A DNA stretch of 64,000 bases from Taishania sp036758285 (GCA_036758285.1 DAIOWV010000004.1:15209-79208); one strand, 5' to 3'. Positions 8,211-18,092 are shown, counted from the stretch's first letter. Notes: a model not told the origin generated them from the sequence alone. Numbers and translations: made by a program.

Positions 8211-10052
8211 ATGCGAAGCATCATATCGGTACTTCCGGATCATATAGCTAACCAAATTGCTGCAGGAGAAGTAATTCAGCGCCCCGCTTCTGTTGTTAAA
8301 GAATTGGTCGAAAACGCTATTGATGCTGGTGCTGAAAAGATTCAAATCCATATAAAAGACGCTGGAAAAACATTAATACAGGTTATTGATGATGGAAAAG
8401 GTATGTCTAAAGAAGATGCAGAATTATGCTTTCTCCGTCATGCAACAAGTAAAATACACTCTGCAGATGATTTATTTGCTCTTCAAACAAAAGGATTTAG
8501 AGGAGAAGCACTAGCAAGTATTGCAGCAATTGCACATGTTACTTTACAAACAAAGCAAGATGGATTTGAAACTGGAACTAAAATTTTAGTTGAAGGAAGT
8601 AAGATAATCGAAAATGAAGAAACTACCTACAATCGTGGAACAAGTTTTGAGGTTAAAAATCTATTCTACAATGTTCCAGCAAGAAGAAATTTTTTAAAAT
8701 CAAATGAAGTTGAATTCAAACATATTAAAGATGAATTTGAACGAATTGCACTAGCACATTCCAATATCCACTTAATATTAACGCATAACGGCATAGAAAT
8801 ATATAATTTACGAAGCGTAGTTTTAAGAAAAAGAATAGTTGACATCATTGGTGATCGTCAAAATGAACGTCTTGTACCTATAAACGAAGACACGTCAATT
8901 GTAAAAATCACTGGATTTGTTGTAAAACCAGAATATTCAAAAAAAACCAGAGGAGAACAGTTCTTTTTTGTTAACAATCGTTATTTTAGAGACACATATT
9001 TCAATCATGCCGTAAGTAAAGCTTTCGATGGACTCAATCAACCAAAAACTTTTCCTGGTTATTTTTTGTATTTTGACATCGATCCTTCAAAAATTGATGT
9101 GAATGTTCATCCAACAAAAACTGAAATAAAATTCGAAGAGGATAAATACATCTATTCAATATTAATGAGCTCTATACGTTTGGCTTTAGGGAAATATAAC
9201 ATTGCCCCTACTCTTGACTTTGAAAGAGAACAAGGTTTTGATATTCCTTATCAAATGCATTCGCAGCCTGCTGTAGAACCACAAATTAATTACAATCCAA
9301 ATTACAATCCTTTCAATACCGCTTCACAAAGTACATCGAAAGGGAGCTCATATTCTTCGAATAACAAATCATTGAATAATCTTGGATTTGGCAACAACAA
9401 TACATCACAAGAAGATTGGAACAATTTTTACAACATCGACGAGATTGAAGAAACAAAAGAACCGGAACAACAAACAATTGAACTTGAAACAAGCGAACAA
9501 AAAGTCGATCAATACATTTTAAAATCACCATACATTTTCTTTCCAACAAAAAATGGGCTTATGGTTGTTCATGGAAAGAGAGCTTACGAACGTATCATTT
9601 ACGACTCAATGATGAAGGAATTTATCATTAATCCAATTGCATCACAAACATTATTATTTCCATACGAAAAGGAAATTTCTAATGGTGAACAAACAGTTTG
9701 GGAAAGTCATAAATTGCTTTTGCATAGGCTAGGATTTGAAAGTTCATTTGAAAATGGTTTTTTACTTCTGAATGCTGTACCATCAATTTTAGAAGAAGAA
9801 ACAATTAATGATTGTATTGATACCATTCTCCAACAACTTGCTTTTTCAGAAATAGACAAAGGTGAAATTGCACATTTACTCATTTCAAACATTGCAAAAA
9901 ATGCTGGAAAAACAAAAATCATTGCAAACAATCAAGAAAGCGTGACCAACCTTACGGAATCACTATTTCAGTGTCAGGAACATGTTTATACTCCTGACGG
10001 AAAATTGATATTAAAAACAATTTCATTAACAGATATTCATCAATTATTTTAG
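8211..10052 (+). CDS. mutL: DNA mismatch repair protein MutL with degenerate endonuclease motifs
   Basis: Links MutS mismatch recognition to strand removal. The N-terminal GHKL ATPase is intact: NQIAAGEVIQRPASVVKELV, ENAIDAGA with the catalytic Glu, DDGKGM and TKGFRGEALASI, followed by the transducer domain to about residue 330. A low-complexity Asn/Ser/Glu/Gln linker covers about 340-430. The C-terminal dimerisation domain is present, but the metal-binding motif normally read DQHA-xx-E is HGKRAYE at residues 454-460, and the later cysteine and CPHGRP-type motifs are also lost (YTPDGK remains). Length (613) is normal. Nicking activity is therefore doubtful, while the gene identity is certain. 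The rhomboid gene follows after 6 bases. Confidence 0.95.
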   Translation: MRSIISVLPDHIANQIAAGEVIQRPASVVKELVENAIDAGAEKIQIHIKDAGKTLIQVIDDGKGMSKEDAELCFLRHATSKIHSADDLFALQTKGFRGEALASIAAIAHVTLQTKQDGFETGTKILVEGSKIIENEETTYNRGTSFEVKNLFYNVPARRNFLKSNEVEFKHIKDEFERIALAHSNIHLILTHNGIEIYNLRSVVLRKRIVDIIGDRQNERLVPINEDTSIVKITGFVVKPEYSKKTRGEQFFFVNNRYFRDTYFNHAVSKAFDGLNQPKTFPGYFLYFDIDPSKIDVNVHPTKTEIKFEEDKYIYSILMSSIRLALGKYNIAPTLDFEREQGFDIPYQMHSQPAVEPQINYNPNYNPFNTASQSTSKGSSYSSNNKSLNNLGFGNNNTSQEDWNNFYNIDEIEETKEPEQQTIELETSEQKVDQYILKSPYIFFPTKNGLMVVHGKRAYERIIYDSMMKEFIINPIASQTLLFPYEKEISNGEQTVWESHKLLLHRLGFESSFENGFLLLNAVPSILEEETINDCIDTILQQLAFSEIDKGEIAHLLISNIAKNAGKTKIIANNQESVTNLTESLFQCQEHVYTPDGKLILKTISLTDIHQLF

Positions 10053-10058
10053 TCGATT

Positions 10059-10811
10059 ATGTTTAACAATATACCAGTTGTAACAAAAAATATATTAATT
10101 ATCAACATACTTGTTTATGTAGTCATGATGGTTGGCATCAACATGGGACATGAAATGCTTCCGTTTTATTTAAGCACACATTACTTCAATGCACCAACAT
10201 TTGAACCTTATCAAATTGTTTCACATATGTTTACACACAGTGCAACAGACATTTTTCATATCATCTTCAATATGTTAATGCTTGTTATGTTTGGATCGCA
10301 TTTAGAAAGAATGTGGGGAGCTAAACGTTATTTTATTTTTTATTTCGCATGTGGAATTGGTGCATTAATCGTATATAATTCAATCGGAGTTATTGAAATT
10401 CACAACTTAAAACAAGCATTAGTTGCCGATGGTTACAATATCAACCTTGTAAACGAGTACCTTTGGGGTGGTTCCGTGAAAGAATTACAAATAAATTCTG
10501 CAAACAGTCAAGAACTTTACAACGCATATTATTCAAAAGTTTTTAGTTCAATGGCAGGAGCATCAGGAGCTATATTCGGGCTTTTAGCAGCTTTTGGAGT
10601 ACTTTTCCCCAATACAGAATTAATGCTTTTATTTCCCCCTATTCCAATTAAAGCAAAGTTTTTAATTGGTGGATACATTGCATATACAGCTTTCAAAGCT
10701 TTTACTATTCAAACAGACAATGTAGCTCATTTAGCACATTTGGGAGGTGCAATAGTTGGTATAGTTTTGGTACTGTACTGGAGAAAAACAGATCGTTCTA
10801 ATTTCTATTAA
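10059..10811 (+). CDS. Rhomboid family intramembrane serine protease
   Basis: Polytopic inner-membrane protease of 250 residues that would cut substrates within the bilayer. Catalytic serine in MAGASGAIFG and catalytic histidine in NVAHLAHLGGAIVG; the HxxxN motif is in FHIIFNM. The loop between the third helix and the active-site helix is longer than usual (roughly residues 110-165). Starts 6 bases after mutL and is followed 16 bases later by a second rhomboid. Substrate unknown. Confidence 0.9.
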   Translation: MFNNIPVVTKNILIINILVYVVMMVGINMGHEMLPFYLSTHYFNAPTFEPYQIVSHMFTHSATDIFHIIFNMLMLVMFGSHLERMWGAKRYFIFYFACGIGALIVYNSIGVIEIHNLKQALVADGYNINLVNEYLWGGSVKELQINSANSQELYNAYYSKVFSSMAGASGAIFGLLAAFGVLFPNTELMLLFPPIPIKAKFLIGGYIAYTAFKAFTIQTDNVAHLAHLGGAIVGIVLVLYWRKTDRSNFY

Positions 10812-10827
10812 CTATTTATTATAGCAC

Positions 10828-11754
10828 ATGCAAACAGAAAATAGTTTTTTAAACGACTTAAAAAACACTTACCGAACAGGCGGAATGACAATAAAATTGA
10901 TTTTCATCAACATTATTGTCTTTATTTTTATTGGCATCATTGAAGTAATTGCAAGATTACTAGGAGGAACAATCGGAAATATCCTTATGTATAGTGTTAA
11001 CTTAGTTTTTGGATTAAAAACATCCCTTAGTCTATTCATTAAATCTCCATGGGGACTATTTACAAACATCTTTACTCATTTTACAATATTACATCTGTTG
11101 TTCAATATGATATTTTTGTATAGTATCGGTAAGATTTTCGAACAATTTTTCAGTAGTAAACGATTAGTCTACACTTACATTCTTGGAGGTCTTTTTGGTG
11201 GATTACTTGAATTATTATCCCATTTAATTTTACCTAACCTTCCAGATACAACTGTCATCGGAGCATCTGGTGCAGTTATGGCAATATTGGTCGCAACCGC
11301 TTTCTATCAACCGAAATTAACAGTTTCAATATGGGGGCTTTTCAATTTAAAATTAATCTATCTTGCCCTAATTTTCATATTGATAAACTTATACAACGCT
11401 GGAATGGGAACTCAGAATGGCACTGCTTATTTTGCACACTTAGGCGGAGCATTACTAGGCTATCTTTCAGTTCAAAATCCTTTTAGTTCGTCAAATATTA
11501 TCAATAGAGGAATTCGAATTGGAGATTCTTTCATAAATCTTTTTAAAAGAAATAAAACAAAAAAAGGAAAATTCAGTTATTCTAAAAAAAGAGCAACAGA
11601 AACACGATTCAAATCTGACGAAGAATACAATGTGAGTGCAAAGCAAAAACAAGAAAAAATTGATGCTATTTTAGATAAAATTTCAAAATCAGGATACGAG
11701 TCTTTATCAAAAAGTGAGAAAGAATTATTGTTCAAACAAAGTAATCAAAAATAA
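10828..11754 (+). CDS. Rhomboid family intramembrane serine protease with cytoplasmic tail
   Basis: Second rhomboid of the tandem pair, 308 residues. HxxxN in LHLLFNM, catalytic Ser in VIGASGAVMAI and catalytic His in AYFAHLGGALLG. After the last membrane helix (about residue 215) there is a basic cytoplasmic tail of about 90 residues ending in KIDAILDKISKSGYESLSKSEKELL, a short helical module commonly found at the C-terminus of Bacteroidota rhomboids. The two paralogues differ strongly in sequence, so they probably have different substrates. Confidence 0.9.
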   Translation: MQTENSFLNDLKNTYRTGGMTIKLIFINIIVFIFIGIIEVIARLLGGTIGNILMYSVNLVFGLKTSLSLFIKSPWGLFTNIFTHFTILHLLFNMIFLYSIGKIFEQFFSSKRLVYTYILGGLFGGLLELLSHLILPNLPDTTVIGASGAVMAILVATAFYQPKLTVSIWGLFNLKLIYLALIFILINLYNAGMGTQNGTAYFAHLGGALLGYLSVQNPFSSSNIINRGIRIGDSFINLFKRNKTKKGKFSYSKKRATETRFKSDEEYNVSAKQKQEKIDAILDKISKSGYESLSKSEKELLFKQSNQK

Positions 11755-11757
11755 CAA

Positions 11758-12864
11758 GTGTCAAGCTATTTGAAGAAAATATTTCGATTTTCAAATGCGA
11801 TGAGAATAACATCAATTGTTCTTATTGCTTCACTTCTTATTGCTTACACAACACCTTTAATTCATCCAGAAAATCTTTGGATATTACCTTTTTTCGGACT
11901 TGCATATCCCATACTTATTTTCGTAACCCTTTTGACGATTATTTATTGGATTCTTCTGAAATCAGCTAAATGGAGTATCACATTACTTCTCATATTAATG
12001 GCAGGATATTCGTATTTCTTCAGGCTTTTTGCATATGGTTCAGAGCTACAAATACCTGAAAATACTCAAACAAGCATAAAAGTACTTTCAAATAATGTTC
12101 AGATTTTTGATCTTTACAATGAAAACAAAGAACAAAAATTTACCACAAGAGATAGCATTTTCAATTATGCAATTTCACAAGAACCCGACATTGTTTGTTT
12201 TCAGGAATTCTACAATAAAGACAACCCTACAACATTTCCTACAGCTGACTTATTTAAAACAAAATTTGGAGCAGTTGACTATCACCAGCGATATATCTAC
12301 AAAAAAGTTGGACGCCAACATTTTGGAATCACCTTGTTTTCTAGACTACCAATAATTGCCAAGGGTGATGTTATTTTCGAAACAGAAGATGATCAAAATT
12401 ATAATTTTTGTATCTATGCTGATGTTGTAAAAAACCTAGACACATTTAGAATATACAACGTTCATTTACAATCTTTTAGAATCAGTAAAATTCAAGATGA
12501 CTCTGTAAAAACCGAATTAATAAAAGGGGTTGTCAACAAACTAAGAACAGCCTACCCCAAACGTGCAGATCAAGCAATTAGAATCAATGAACACATAAAC
12601 AATTCACCTTTCCCTGTGATCGTTTGTGGCGATTTTAATGACACACCTGTTTCTTTTGTATACAATCAATTTCACCAACACCTCACTGACGCATTCTTAA
12701 GTTGTGGATCTGGAATAGGTTCGACTTATGTTGGAAAATTACCTGCTGGGCGAATTGATTACATCTTTCATTCACCAGAACTAGTTTCAAGTAATTTTAA
12801 TATTCAAAAAAATACATTTAGCGATCATCGTGCAATTTCATGCGTGGTAAGTAAAGTAAAATAA
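11758..12864 (+). CDS. Membrane-anchored endonuclease/exonuclease/phosphatase (EEP) family protein
   Basis: 368 residues: three hydrophobic segments in the first 90 residues, then an EEP fold facing the periplasm. Active-site signatures visible are the metal-binding Glu in PDIVCFQEFY, CGDFNDTP, RIDYIFHSPEL and the terminal SDHRAI Asp-His pair. EEP proteins hydrolyse phosphodiesters or phosphoesters (nucleic acids, phosphoinositides, sphingolipids); which one applies cannot be told. A GTG start at 11758, three bases after the rhomboid stop, is used; an ATG at 11800 is the alternative. Overlap-like spacing to the next gene (1 base) indicates an operon. Confidence 0.85.
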   Translation: MSSYLKKIFRFSNAMRITSIVLIASLLIAYTTPLIHPENLWILPFFGLAYPILIFVTLLTIIYWILLKSAKWSITLLLILMAGYSYFFRLFAYGSELQIPENTQTSIKVLSNNVQIFDLYNENKEQKFTTRDSIFNYAISQEPDIVCFQEFYNKDNPTTFPTADLFKTKFGAVDYHQRYIYKKVGRQHFGITLFSRLPIIAKGDVIFETEDDQNYNFCIYADVVKNLDTFRIYNVHLQSFRISKIQDDSVKTELIKGVVNKLRTAYPKRADQAIRINEHINNSPFPVIVCGDFNDTPVSFVYNQFHQHLTDAFLSCGSGIGSTYVGKLPAGRIDYIFHSPELVSSNFNIQKNTFSDHRAISCVVSKVK

Positions 12865-12865
12865 T

Positions 12866-13597
12866 ATGAGTGAAGGAGAATTAACACGAATTAATAAGTA
12901 TTTAAGTGAAATTGGTTTCTGTTCCAGAAGAGCTGCTGATAAATTAATTGAGGAAGGCCGTGTAAAAATCAATGGAGTCATTCCTGAAATGGGAACTAAA
13001 GTTGGAAAAGAAGATCAAATTCATGTTGATGGAAAGCTAATTCAAGATAGAAAAATAAACCATGTCTACTTGGCTTTCAACAAACCTCGTGGTATTGTTT
13101 GTACAACTGACACGAAACGTGAAAAAGACAATATTATTGACTTTATGAATTATCCTGAACGAATTTTTCCTGTTGGTCGTCTAGATAAAGCAAGTGAAGG
13201 CTTAATTATTATGACAAATGATGGTGACATTGTCAACAAAATACTTCGTGCCCGTAATAATCACGAAAAAGAATACATCGTCAGAGTTGACATGCCAATT
13301 ACTCAAAGTTTTCTTGAAAAAATGAGAGCTGGTGTTCCAATTTTAGATACCGTCACAAGAGAATGTAAAGTAGAACAATTAGATCGCTTTAAGTTCAGAA
13401 TAATACTTACACAAGGATTAAATAGACAGATTCGTCGCATGTGCGAATACCTAGGCTATGAGGTTAAAAGCTTGAAAAGAATTAGAATTATGAATATTCA
13501 CCTTGATATCCCAACAGGTCATTACAGAGATTTCACTATTGAAGAACTTAACACTTTAAATCAACTTTGTTCAAACTCAATTTCGACAGAAAGTTAA
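12866..13597 (+). CDS. RsuA/RluF-family pseudouridine synthase
   Basis: Converts uridine to pseudouridine in rRNA (RluF-like members act on 23S rRNA, and E. coli RluF also on a tRNA). 243 residues: an S4 RNA-binding domain at about 7-50 (RINKYLSEIGFCSRRAAD), then the catalytic domain with the aspartate in FPVGRLDKASEGLIIMTND and NRQIRRMCEYLGYEVKSLKR near the end. The KRIRIMNI ending favours the RluF subgroup over RluB/RsuA, but that is judged by eye. Last gene of the plus-strand run, convergent with ddl with only 3 bases between the stops. Confidence 0.88.
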   Translation: MSEGELTRINKYLSEIGFCSRRAADKLIEEGRVKINGVIPEMGTKVGKEDQIHVDGKLIQDRKINHVYLAFNKPRGIVCTTDTKREKDNIIDFMNYPERIFPVGRLDKASEGLIIMTNDGDIVNKILRARNNHEKEYIVRVDMPITQSFLEKMRAGVPILDTVTRECKVEQLDRFKFRIILTQGLNRQIRRMCEYLGYEVKSLKRIRIMNIHLDIPTGHYRDFTIEELNTLNQLCSNSISTES

Positions 13598-13600
13598 AGT

Positions 13601-14574
13601 TTACTTTTTTATTTCATAAGAAATAATCCCTGTCCAAAAATCTTTAAGAGAAATATTTTGATGTTTTAGCATTCTTGGAACTAAANNNNNNNNNNNNNNN
13701 NNNNNNNNGGAGTTGTATTCACCTCAATAACGTAAGGTTCTCCATTTACAATCATGAAATCAATTCGAGCAATTGATCGTAAACGAAGAATTCCGTACAC
13801 TCGTTTTGCAATTTCTTGAACTTTTAAAGTATAATCTTCTGAAATTCTAGCTGGTACAATCTCTTGTGATTTACCCAAATACTTTGCTTCATAATCAAAA
13901 AATTCATTCTCGCTTACAATTTCCGCTAATGGTAGAGCGTGAATTCCCCTTTCGTTTTGATAAACACCACAAGTAACTTCAGTACCATCTAAAAATGATT
14001 CAATAACAACACTATTACCTTCGTTAAATGCTTTTTCTAATGCCGCAGTTAAATCCTCCGATTTATTAACTCTCGAAATTCCATAACTTGAACCAGAATC
14101 ACATGGTTTAACAAACAATGGCAACCCAAGAGAATCAACGATTGACGAATTATCAATGGCGTCACCTTTTAAAATAAGTTTCGAAGCTGCTACATTTACT
14201 CCGAACCCTTTAAGAAATTGATTGCAATACCATTTATCAAATGATAATTCAGAGGCCAATGTTCCTGAGTTAATGTATGGGATTTCATGCATATCAAACA
14301 TTGCTTGCAATCGACCATTTTCACCTGGGTTTCCATGCGTATAAATCAAATACAAATCTAAATCAATCCATTCAGAATCTGCACGAAATCCTTTTTCAAG
14401 CAAATCTATTTCATAAGAAAAACCTTTCCAATCAGCTTTACAATTCCTCTTATTCAAATCAATCCGAACTGGAGTATAATCATCCGGAAAATTTGCTATA
14501 ATTGTTGCAGCACTTTTTAATGATATTTCATATTCGGAAGAAAATCCTCCACAGATTACGCCAATTCGTTTCAT
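13601..14574 (-). CDS. ddl: D-alanine--D-alanine ligase (interrupted by an assembly gap)
   Basis: Joins two D-alanines with ATP for peptidoglycan precursor synthesis. ATP-grasp features: GVICGGFSSEYEISLKS at the N-terminus, HGNPGENGRLQ, FVKPCDSGSSYGISRV, VIESFLDGTEVTCGVY, and EVNTTP at the metal-binding C-terminal end. The 23 N at 13686-13708 follow EVNTTP. Left of them the frame resumes as LVPRMLKHQNISLKDFW and reaches a TAA at 13601, so the gene is whole. The N-run length is not compatible with the frame on both sides, so it is not the true gap size. Sits 88 bases downstream of the ABC permease gene. Confidence 0.93.
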
Positions 14575-14662
14575 TTGTTATGATTTTAAATCAAATGTAA
14601 AATGAATGTCAACCTAAGTTGCAATCACATAAAAAAACTTATTATCCTATTGATGTTGACAA

Positions 14663-15859
14663 CTAAGAATTAGAAGAGATATTCGTTTCCTTTCCAAACT
14701 GTCTATGAGAAAACATAACAGCTAAAAACGCAAACAAAATCAATGACAAAAATGTTCCAACAAAAAGAGTATAATCAATTGTTCCAGCAATAATTTCCTT
14801 TGTAGCTAAAACAACATTTACAACAGGTATAAATGCTGTCTGGATGGAATATTCAATTCCAGGCAACATTCCAATCATCGCGGGCAACAACATCGCTAAA
14901 TTTAATGGAGTCATAATACTTTGTGCTTCTTTAAATGATTTAGCATAAACAGTTATCGGAATCATTAATCCAGCAAAAAATACAATTAGAGGCACAACAA
15001 GAGCAAACATCATTCCAATTGTTTGAGAAGAAAAAACAGAATCTAAAACGACTGTAATTTGATGCATTTTTTCACCAGAAAGTAAATTCTGAGTAGTAAA
15101 AAACAAACCTCCAAGTGCAAATGTAGACGCAAGAAGCCCACTTAGAACAACAACACCCATCTTACCTGCCAAAATTTTCCATCTCAACACTGGAGTCGTC
15201 AACAAAGTCTCAACTGTTCCACGTTCTTTTTCTCCTGTAAACAAATCAATAGCAGGATACATACAACCTAAAAAACCAAAAATAATAAATATGTAAGGAA
15301 TCATACCTCCTGCAACTTTTCCAAGCATCTCTTGATTTGAAGCCACATTGGATGCCCCAATTTCTATAGCGGAAAATAATGATTCGTCGATTTTTAAAGA
15401 ATCTAATCGCTGTTTAGAAACAATCTTATTATACGCTGTAATCCTATCCTCCAAACGCTTTTTATATCCCAAATCTGTTGCATCATAAATAATTGTCACT
15501 TTAGCATTTTTATTATCTGCAATCGTTTGATCAAAATCATTTTCAAAAAACAATCCTAGTTCAATTTTATCATCTCTAATTGCTTTATTAATTTGAGAAG
15601 TATCTTGAAATTGTTTCCATTCAAATTTTCCAATTTCTTTTGTGGGTAATTTTAGGTTTTTAATCAATTCATTATCTTCTCCTATATAACCAACAATTAA
15701 GGTTTTAGCTGCGCTTTTCTCTTCGATACTATTTGTAAACGAAGTCATTAATTTAAAAATTAAAGGAAACATAAGAGTCGGTATAATAATCATTACAAGT
15801 AATGTTCGGCGGTCTCTTAATGTATCTAATAATTCTTTCTTAAATATTGTAAAAATCAT
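14663..15859 (-). CDS. ABC-2 type exporter permease (NatB-like)
   Basis: Integral membrane subunit of 398 residues. TM1 at about 20-40, then a large extracytoplasmic domain (about 45-180), then five to six further helices (180-385), the typical ABC-2/NatB layout. The conserved KERGTVETLLTTPV segment, which couples to the ATPase, is at about residues 215-228. The partner ATPase gene is 30 bases upstream. Substrate is unknown; the family includes Na+ exporters, but the assignment to sodium is not demonstrable from sequence. Confidence 0.85.
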   Translation of the reverse strand: MIFTIFKKELLDTLRDRRTLLVMIIIPTLMFPLIFKLMTSFTNSIEEKSAAKTLIVGYIGEDNELIKNLKLPTKEIGKFEWKQFQDTSQINKAIRDDKIELGLFFENDFDQTIADNKNAKVTIIYDATDLGYKKRLEDRITAYNKIVSKQRLDSLKIDESLFSAIEIGASNVASNQEMLGKVAGGMIPYIFIIFGFLGCMYPAIDLFTGEKERGTVETLLTTPVLRWKILAGKMGVVVLSGLLASTFALGGLFFTTQNLLSGEKMHQITVVLDSVFSSQTIGMMFALVVPLIVFFAGLMIPITVYAKSFKEAQSIMTPLNLAMLLPAMIGMLPGIEYSIQTAFIPVVNVVLATKEIIAGTIDYTLFVGTFLSLILFAFLAVMFSHRQFGKETNISSNS

Positions 15860-15889
15860 AATGTATATCTTCTTATATAAATGTTAGGA

Positions 15890-16651
15890 CTATCCCTGCT
15901 TAACTATTCGAATGAACTCAGCAGTTAAAGATTCTTCTTGTTTATTTTCTATAAATTGCTCCTTTGTTCCATCAAACAGCATTTTACCTTTATGTATAAT
16001 ACCAATATCATCACTAAGCAAATCAACTTCTGACATAATATGACTTGAAAATATTACTGTTTTACCTTGGGTCTTACAATCTCTGATCAATTGAATGATA
16101 TTTTCAGATGCTATAACATCAAGCCCGCTAGTAGGTTCATCAAAAACAATCACTTCAGGGTCATGAATCATTGTCCTTGTTATTGAAACCTTCTGTTTCA
16201 TACCTGTACTTAATTTCGCTATTCGTTTATTAGCAAACTCGTGCATATCTAACACATCATATAAACGTTTTTTTCTTGCCTCAAACGTAGACTTATCCAC
16301 GCCATATAAATCAGCAAAATATTTAACTAATTCATTTGGAGTTAATCGACCATACAATCCCGCAGAGCCTGTTAAAAAACCTATTTTTCTTCTTGCTTCT
16401 TGTGGGGATTTAACAGCATCAACACCTGCTATTTCAATGTGACCCGAAGTCGGTTTGAAAATTGTAGAAATCATTCTCAATGTCGTTGTTTTCCCAGCTC
16501 CATTGGGTCCTAACAGAGAATAAATGCGACCAGGTTCACACTCAAAGCTAACATCCTTAACAGCAATTGCCTTTTTATCCGTTGTTGCCAACTCTTTACG
16601 TTGTTTGGAATTTAGCAAAAACTCTTTGTATAAATTTTCAACTTTAATCAT
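15890..16651 (-). CDS. ABC transporter ATP-binding protein (NatA-like)
   Basis: Cytoplasmic ATPase, about 253 residues from the start MIKVENLYKEF at 16651. An upstream in-frame ATG at 16687 would add 12 non-homologous residues and is rejected. Walker A is GPNGAGKTT, the signature LSTGMKQKVS, Walker B VIVFDEPTSGLD, and the switch His lies in IFSSHIMSEV. GRLTPNE and the GFLTGSAGLYGRLT stretch are typical of the drug/Na+ exporter branch. Works with the NatB-like permease encoded downstream. Confidence 0.9.
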   Translation of the reverse strand: MIKVENLYKEFLLNSKQRKELATTDKKAIAVKDVSFECEPGRIYSLLGPNGAGKTTTLRMISTIFKPTSGHIEIAGVDAVKSPQEARRKIGFLTGSAGLYGRLTPNELVKYFADLYGVDKSTFEARKKRLYDVLDMHEFANKRIAKLSTGMKQKVSITRTMIHDPEVIVFDEPTSGLDVIASENIIQLIRDCKTQGKTVIFSSHIMSEVDLLSDDIGIIHKGKMLFDGTKEQFIENKQEESLTAEFIRIVKQG

Positions 16652-16744
16652 GTTATAAAAATAATACATTTTATCTTTAATTAGCAATGATTATCGTTTT
16701 ACATTAAAAATGTTAATTTTATTAGCTTTAATTATTTTTTAACA

Positions 16745-16752
16745 TATATTTG
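16745..16752 (+). promoter_or_regulatory. -7 promoter element for the T9SS cargo gene
   Basis: TATATTTG matches TAnnTTTG, 27 bases before the ATG at 16780. Confidence 0.5.
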
Positions 16753-16779
16753 TTGGATTAAGAACATAAAAAACTAAAC

Positions 16780-18072
16780 ATGAAAAAAATTTACTTTATG
16801 GTTGCTTCTTTATTTATGGGAGTAACTTCTTTTGCTCAATCCAATTTAGGATTTGAAACTTTTACAAGTGGTCATCCTAGCAACTGGGGATTGTACACTG
16901 CTGAAGCAATGAATATCAATACATTAGTAGCTACATCTGGTGGTACAGCAACAGCAACTCCAGTGACACAATCAACTCCAGCTGCTGAAGGAAGTTCTGC
17001 TGCAAAATTAACAAGCTTTACATTATCAGGAGCTACCAACACTAGTCACAATGGTGATTATGCCGGCCATCTGTCTCAATTATTTCCTATACTAACAAAA
17101 ATTAACTCAGTTTCTTACCAATTCAAGTCAACAATTGGTGCGACTGACTCTGCAATGGTTTTCGTTGAAGTATATAACAACAATGGATCTTTGCCTGATA
17201 ATACAAATATTATTGGACAAGGTCGTTCATTTATAAAAGGGAATAACACACAATGGACAAGTGGAACAGTTACTGTTAATTACTTTAATGCAGATGCTCC
17301 ACAATCTGCAAGAATCGTTATCGTATCAAGTGGTGGTGATATTTTTCAATCACTTGCTCCTGTAGTACCTGGATCTATTCTTGAAATTGATGATATCACT
17401 ATACAATATAGCACTACAGCACCAGCTGGAAATGTTACAAATGTTGTTGCAACAGATATCGCTAATAATGATAATGGTTCAGATTTACAAGTAACTTTTG
17501 ATATTCCAGCGACTGAAACTGCTGATGTTGATAAATATTACGCTGCTGTATTTGCTCCTGGACTTACTCCTGGTATGTTAACTACTCCTGGAGATTTCTT
17601 TGAAAATGCTGGAATTGAAATAACACCAAATGGAAGCTCTCAAACAATCACTTTTGATGCAACAGAAGTTTATTACTATGTTTCTGGTAGTAGTTTAGCT
17701 TTTGCTCCAATTGAAAATGACATTCCTTTGGTAGTTTGGATTTACGTTAAAGCAAAAGCAGGAAAAGAAGACGTTTACAAAGCATCTAATCAAATTACTT
17801 TAACTAGCCCATTATCAGTTGCTGGTTTCATTAAAGAAGATGTTAAAGTTTTCCCTAACCCAGCTACAGATGTTTTAAACGTAGAATTTGGAACTGAGGC
17901 AGTAGTAGGTGTTAACATTATTGATTTGAATGGTCAGGTAATTTCTAACAACACAATCTCAAACGGAACTGCAAAGGTTAATGTTTCTAACCTTCAGTCT
18001 GGAATGTACATTTTCCAAGGTTTTGACGTTAATGGAAATGTTTTAAAAACTGATAAGTTTATCAAAAAATAA
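16780..18072 (+). CDS. Secreted protein with T9SS type A sorting domain, function unknown
   Basis: 430 residues. Signal peptide MKKIYFMVASLFMGVTSFAQ. Residues 20-210 form a beta-sandwich-like domain beginning NLGFETFTSGHPSNWGLYT, the layout of carbohydrate-binding or PCMD-like modules. A second beta-rich, Ig-like domain covers about 215-345. The C-terminal 75 residues (EDVKVFPNPATDVLNVEF to GNVLKTDKFIKK) are a canonical type A sorting domain, so the protein should cross the outer membrane by T9SS and be anchored or released. No catalytic residues are recognised. Single gene with its own promoter and terminator. Confidence 0.85.
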   Translation: MKKIYFMVASLFMGVTSFAQSNLGFETFTSGHPSNWGLYTAEAMNINTLVATSGGTATATPVTQSTPAAEGSSAAKLTSFTLSGATNTSHNGDYAGHLSQLFPILTKINSVSYQFKSTIGATDSAMVFVEVYNNNGSLPDNTNIIGQGRSFIKGNNTQWTSGTVTVNYFNADAPQSARIVIVSSGGDIFQSLAPVVPGSILEIDDITIQYSTTAPAGNVTNVVATDIANNDNGSDLQVTFDIPATETADVDKYYAAVFAPGLTPGMLTTPGDFFENAGIEITPNGSSQTITFDATEVYYYVSGSSLAFAPIENDIPLVVWIYVKAKAGKEDVYKASNQITLTSPLSVAGFIKEDVKVFPNPATDVLNVEFGTEAVVGVNIIDLNGQVISNNTISNGTAKVNVSNLQSGMYIFQGFDVNGNVLKTDKFIKK

Positions 18073-18092
18073 TTCCAATTAAGAATAATATT

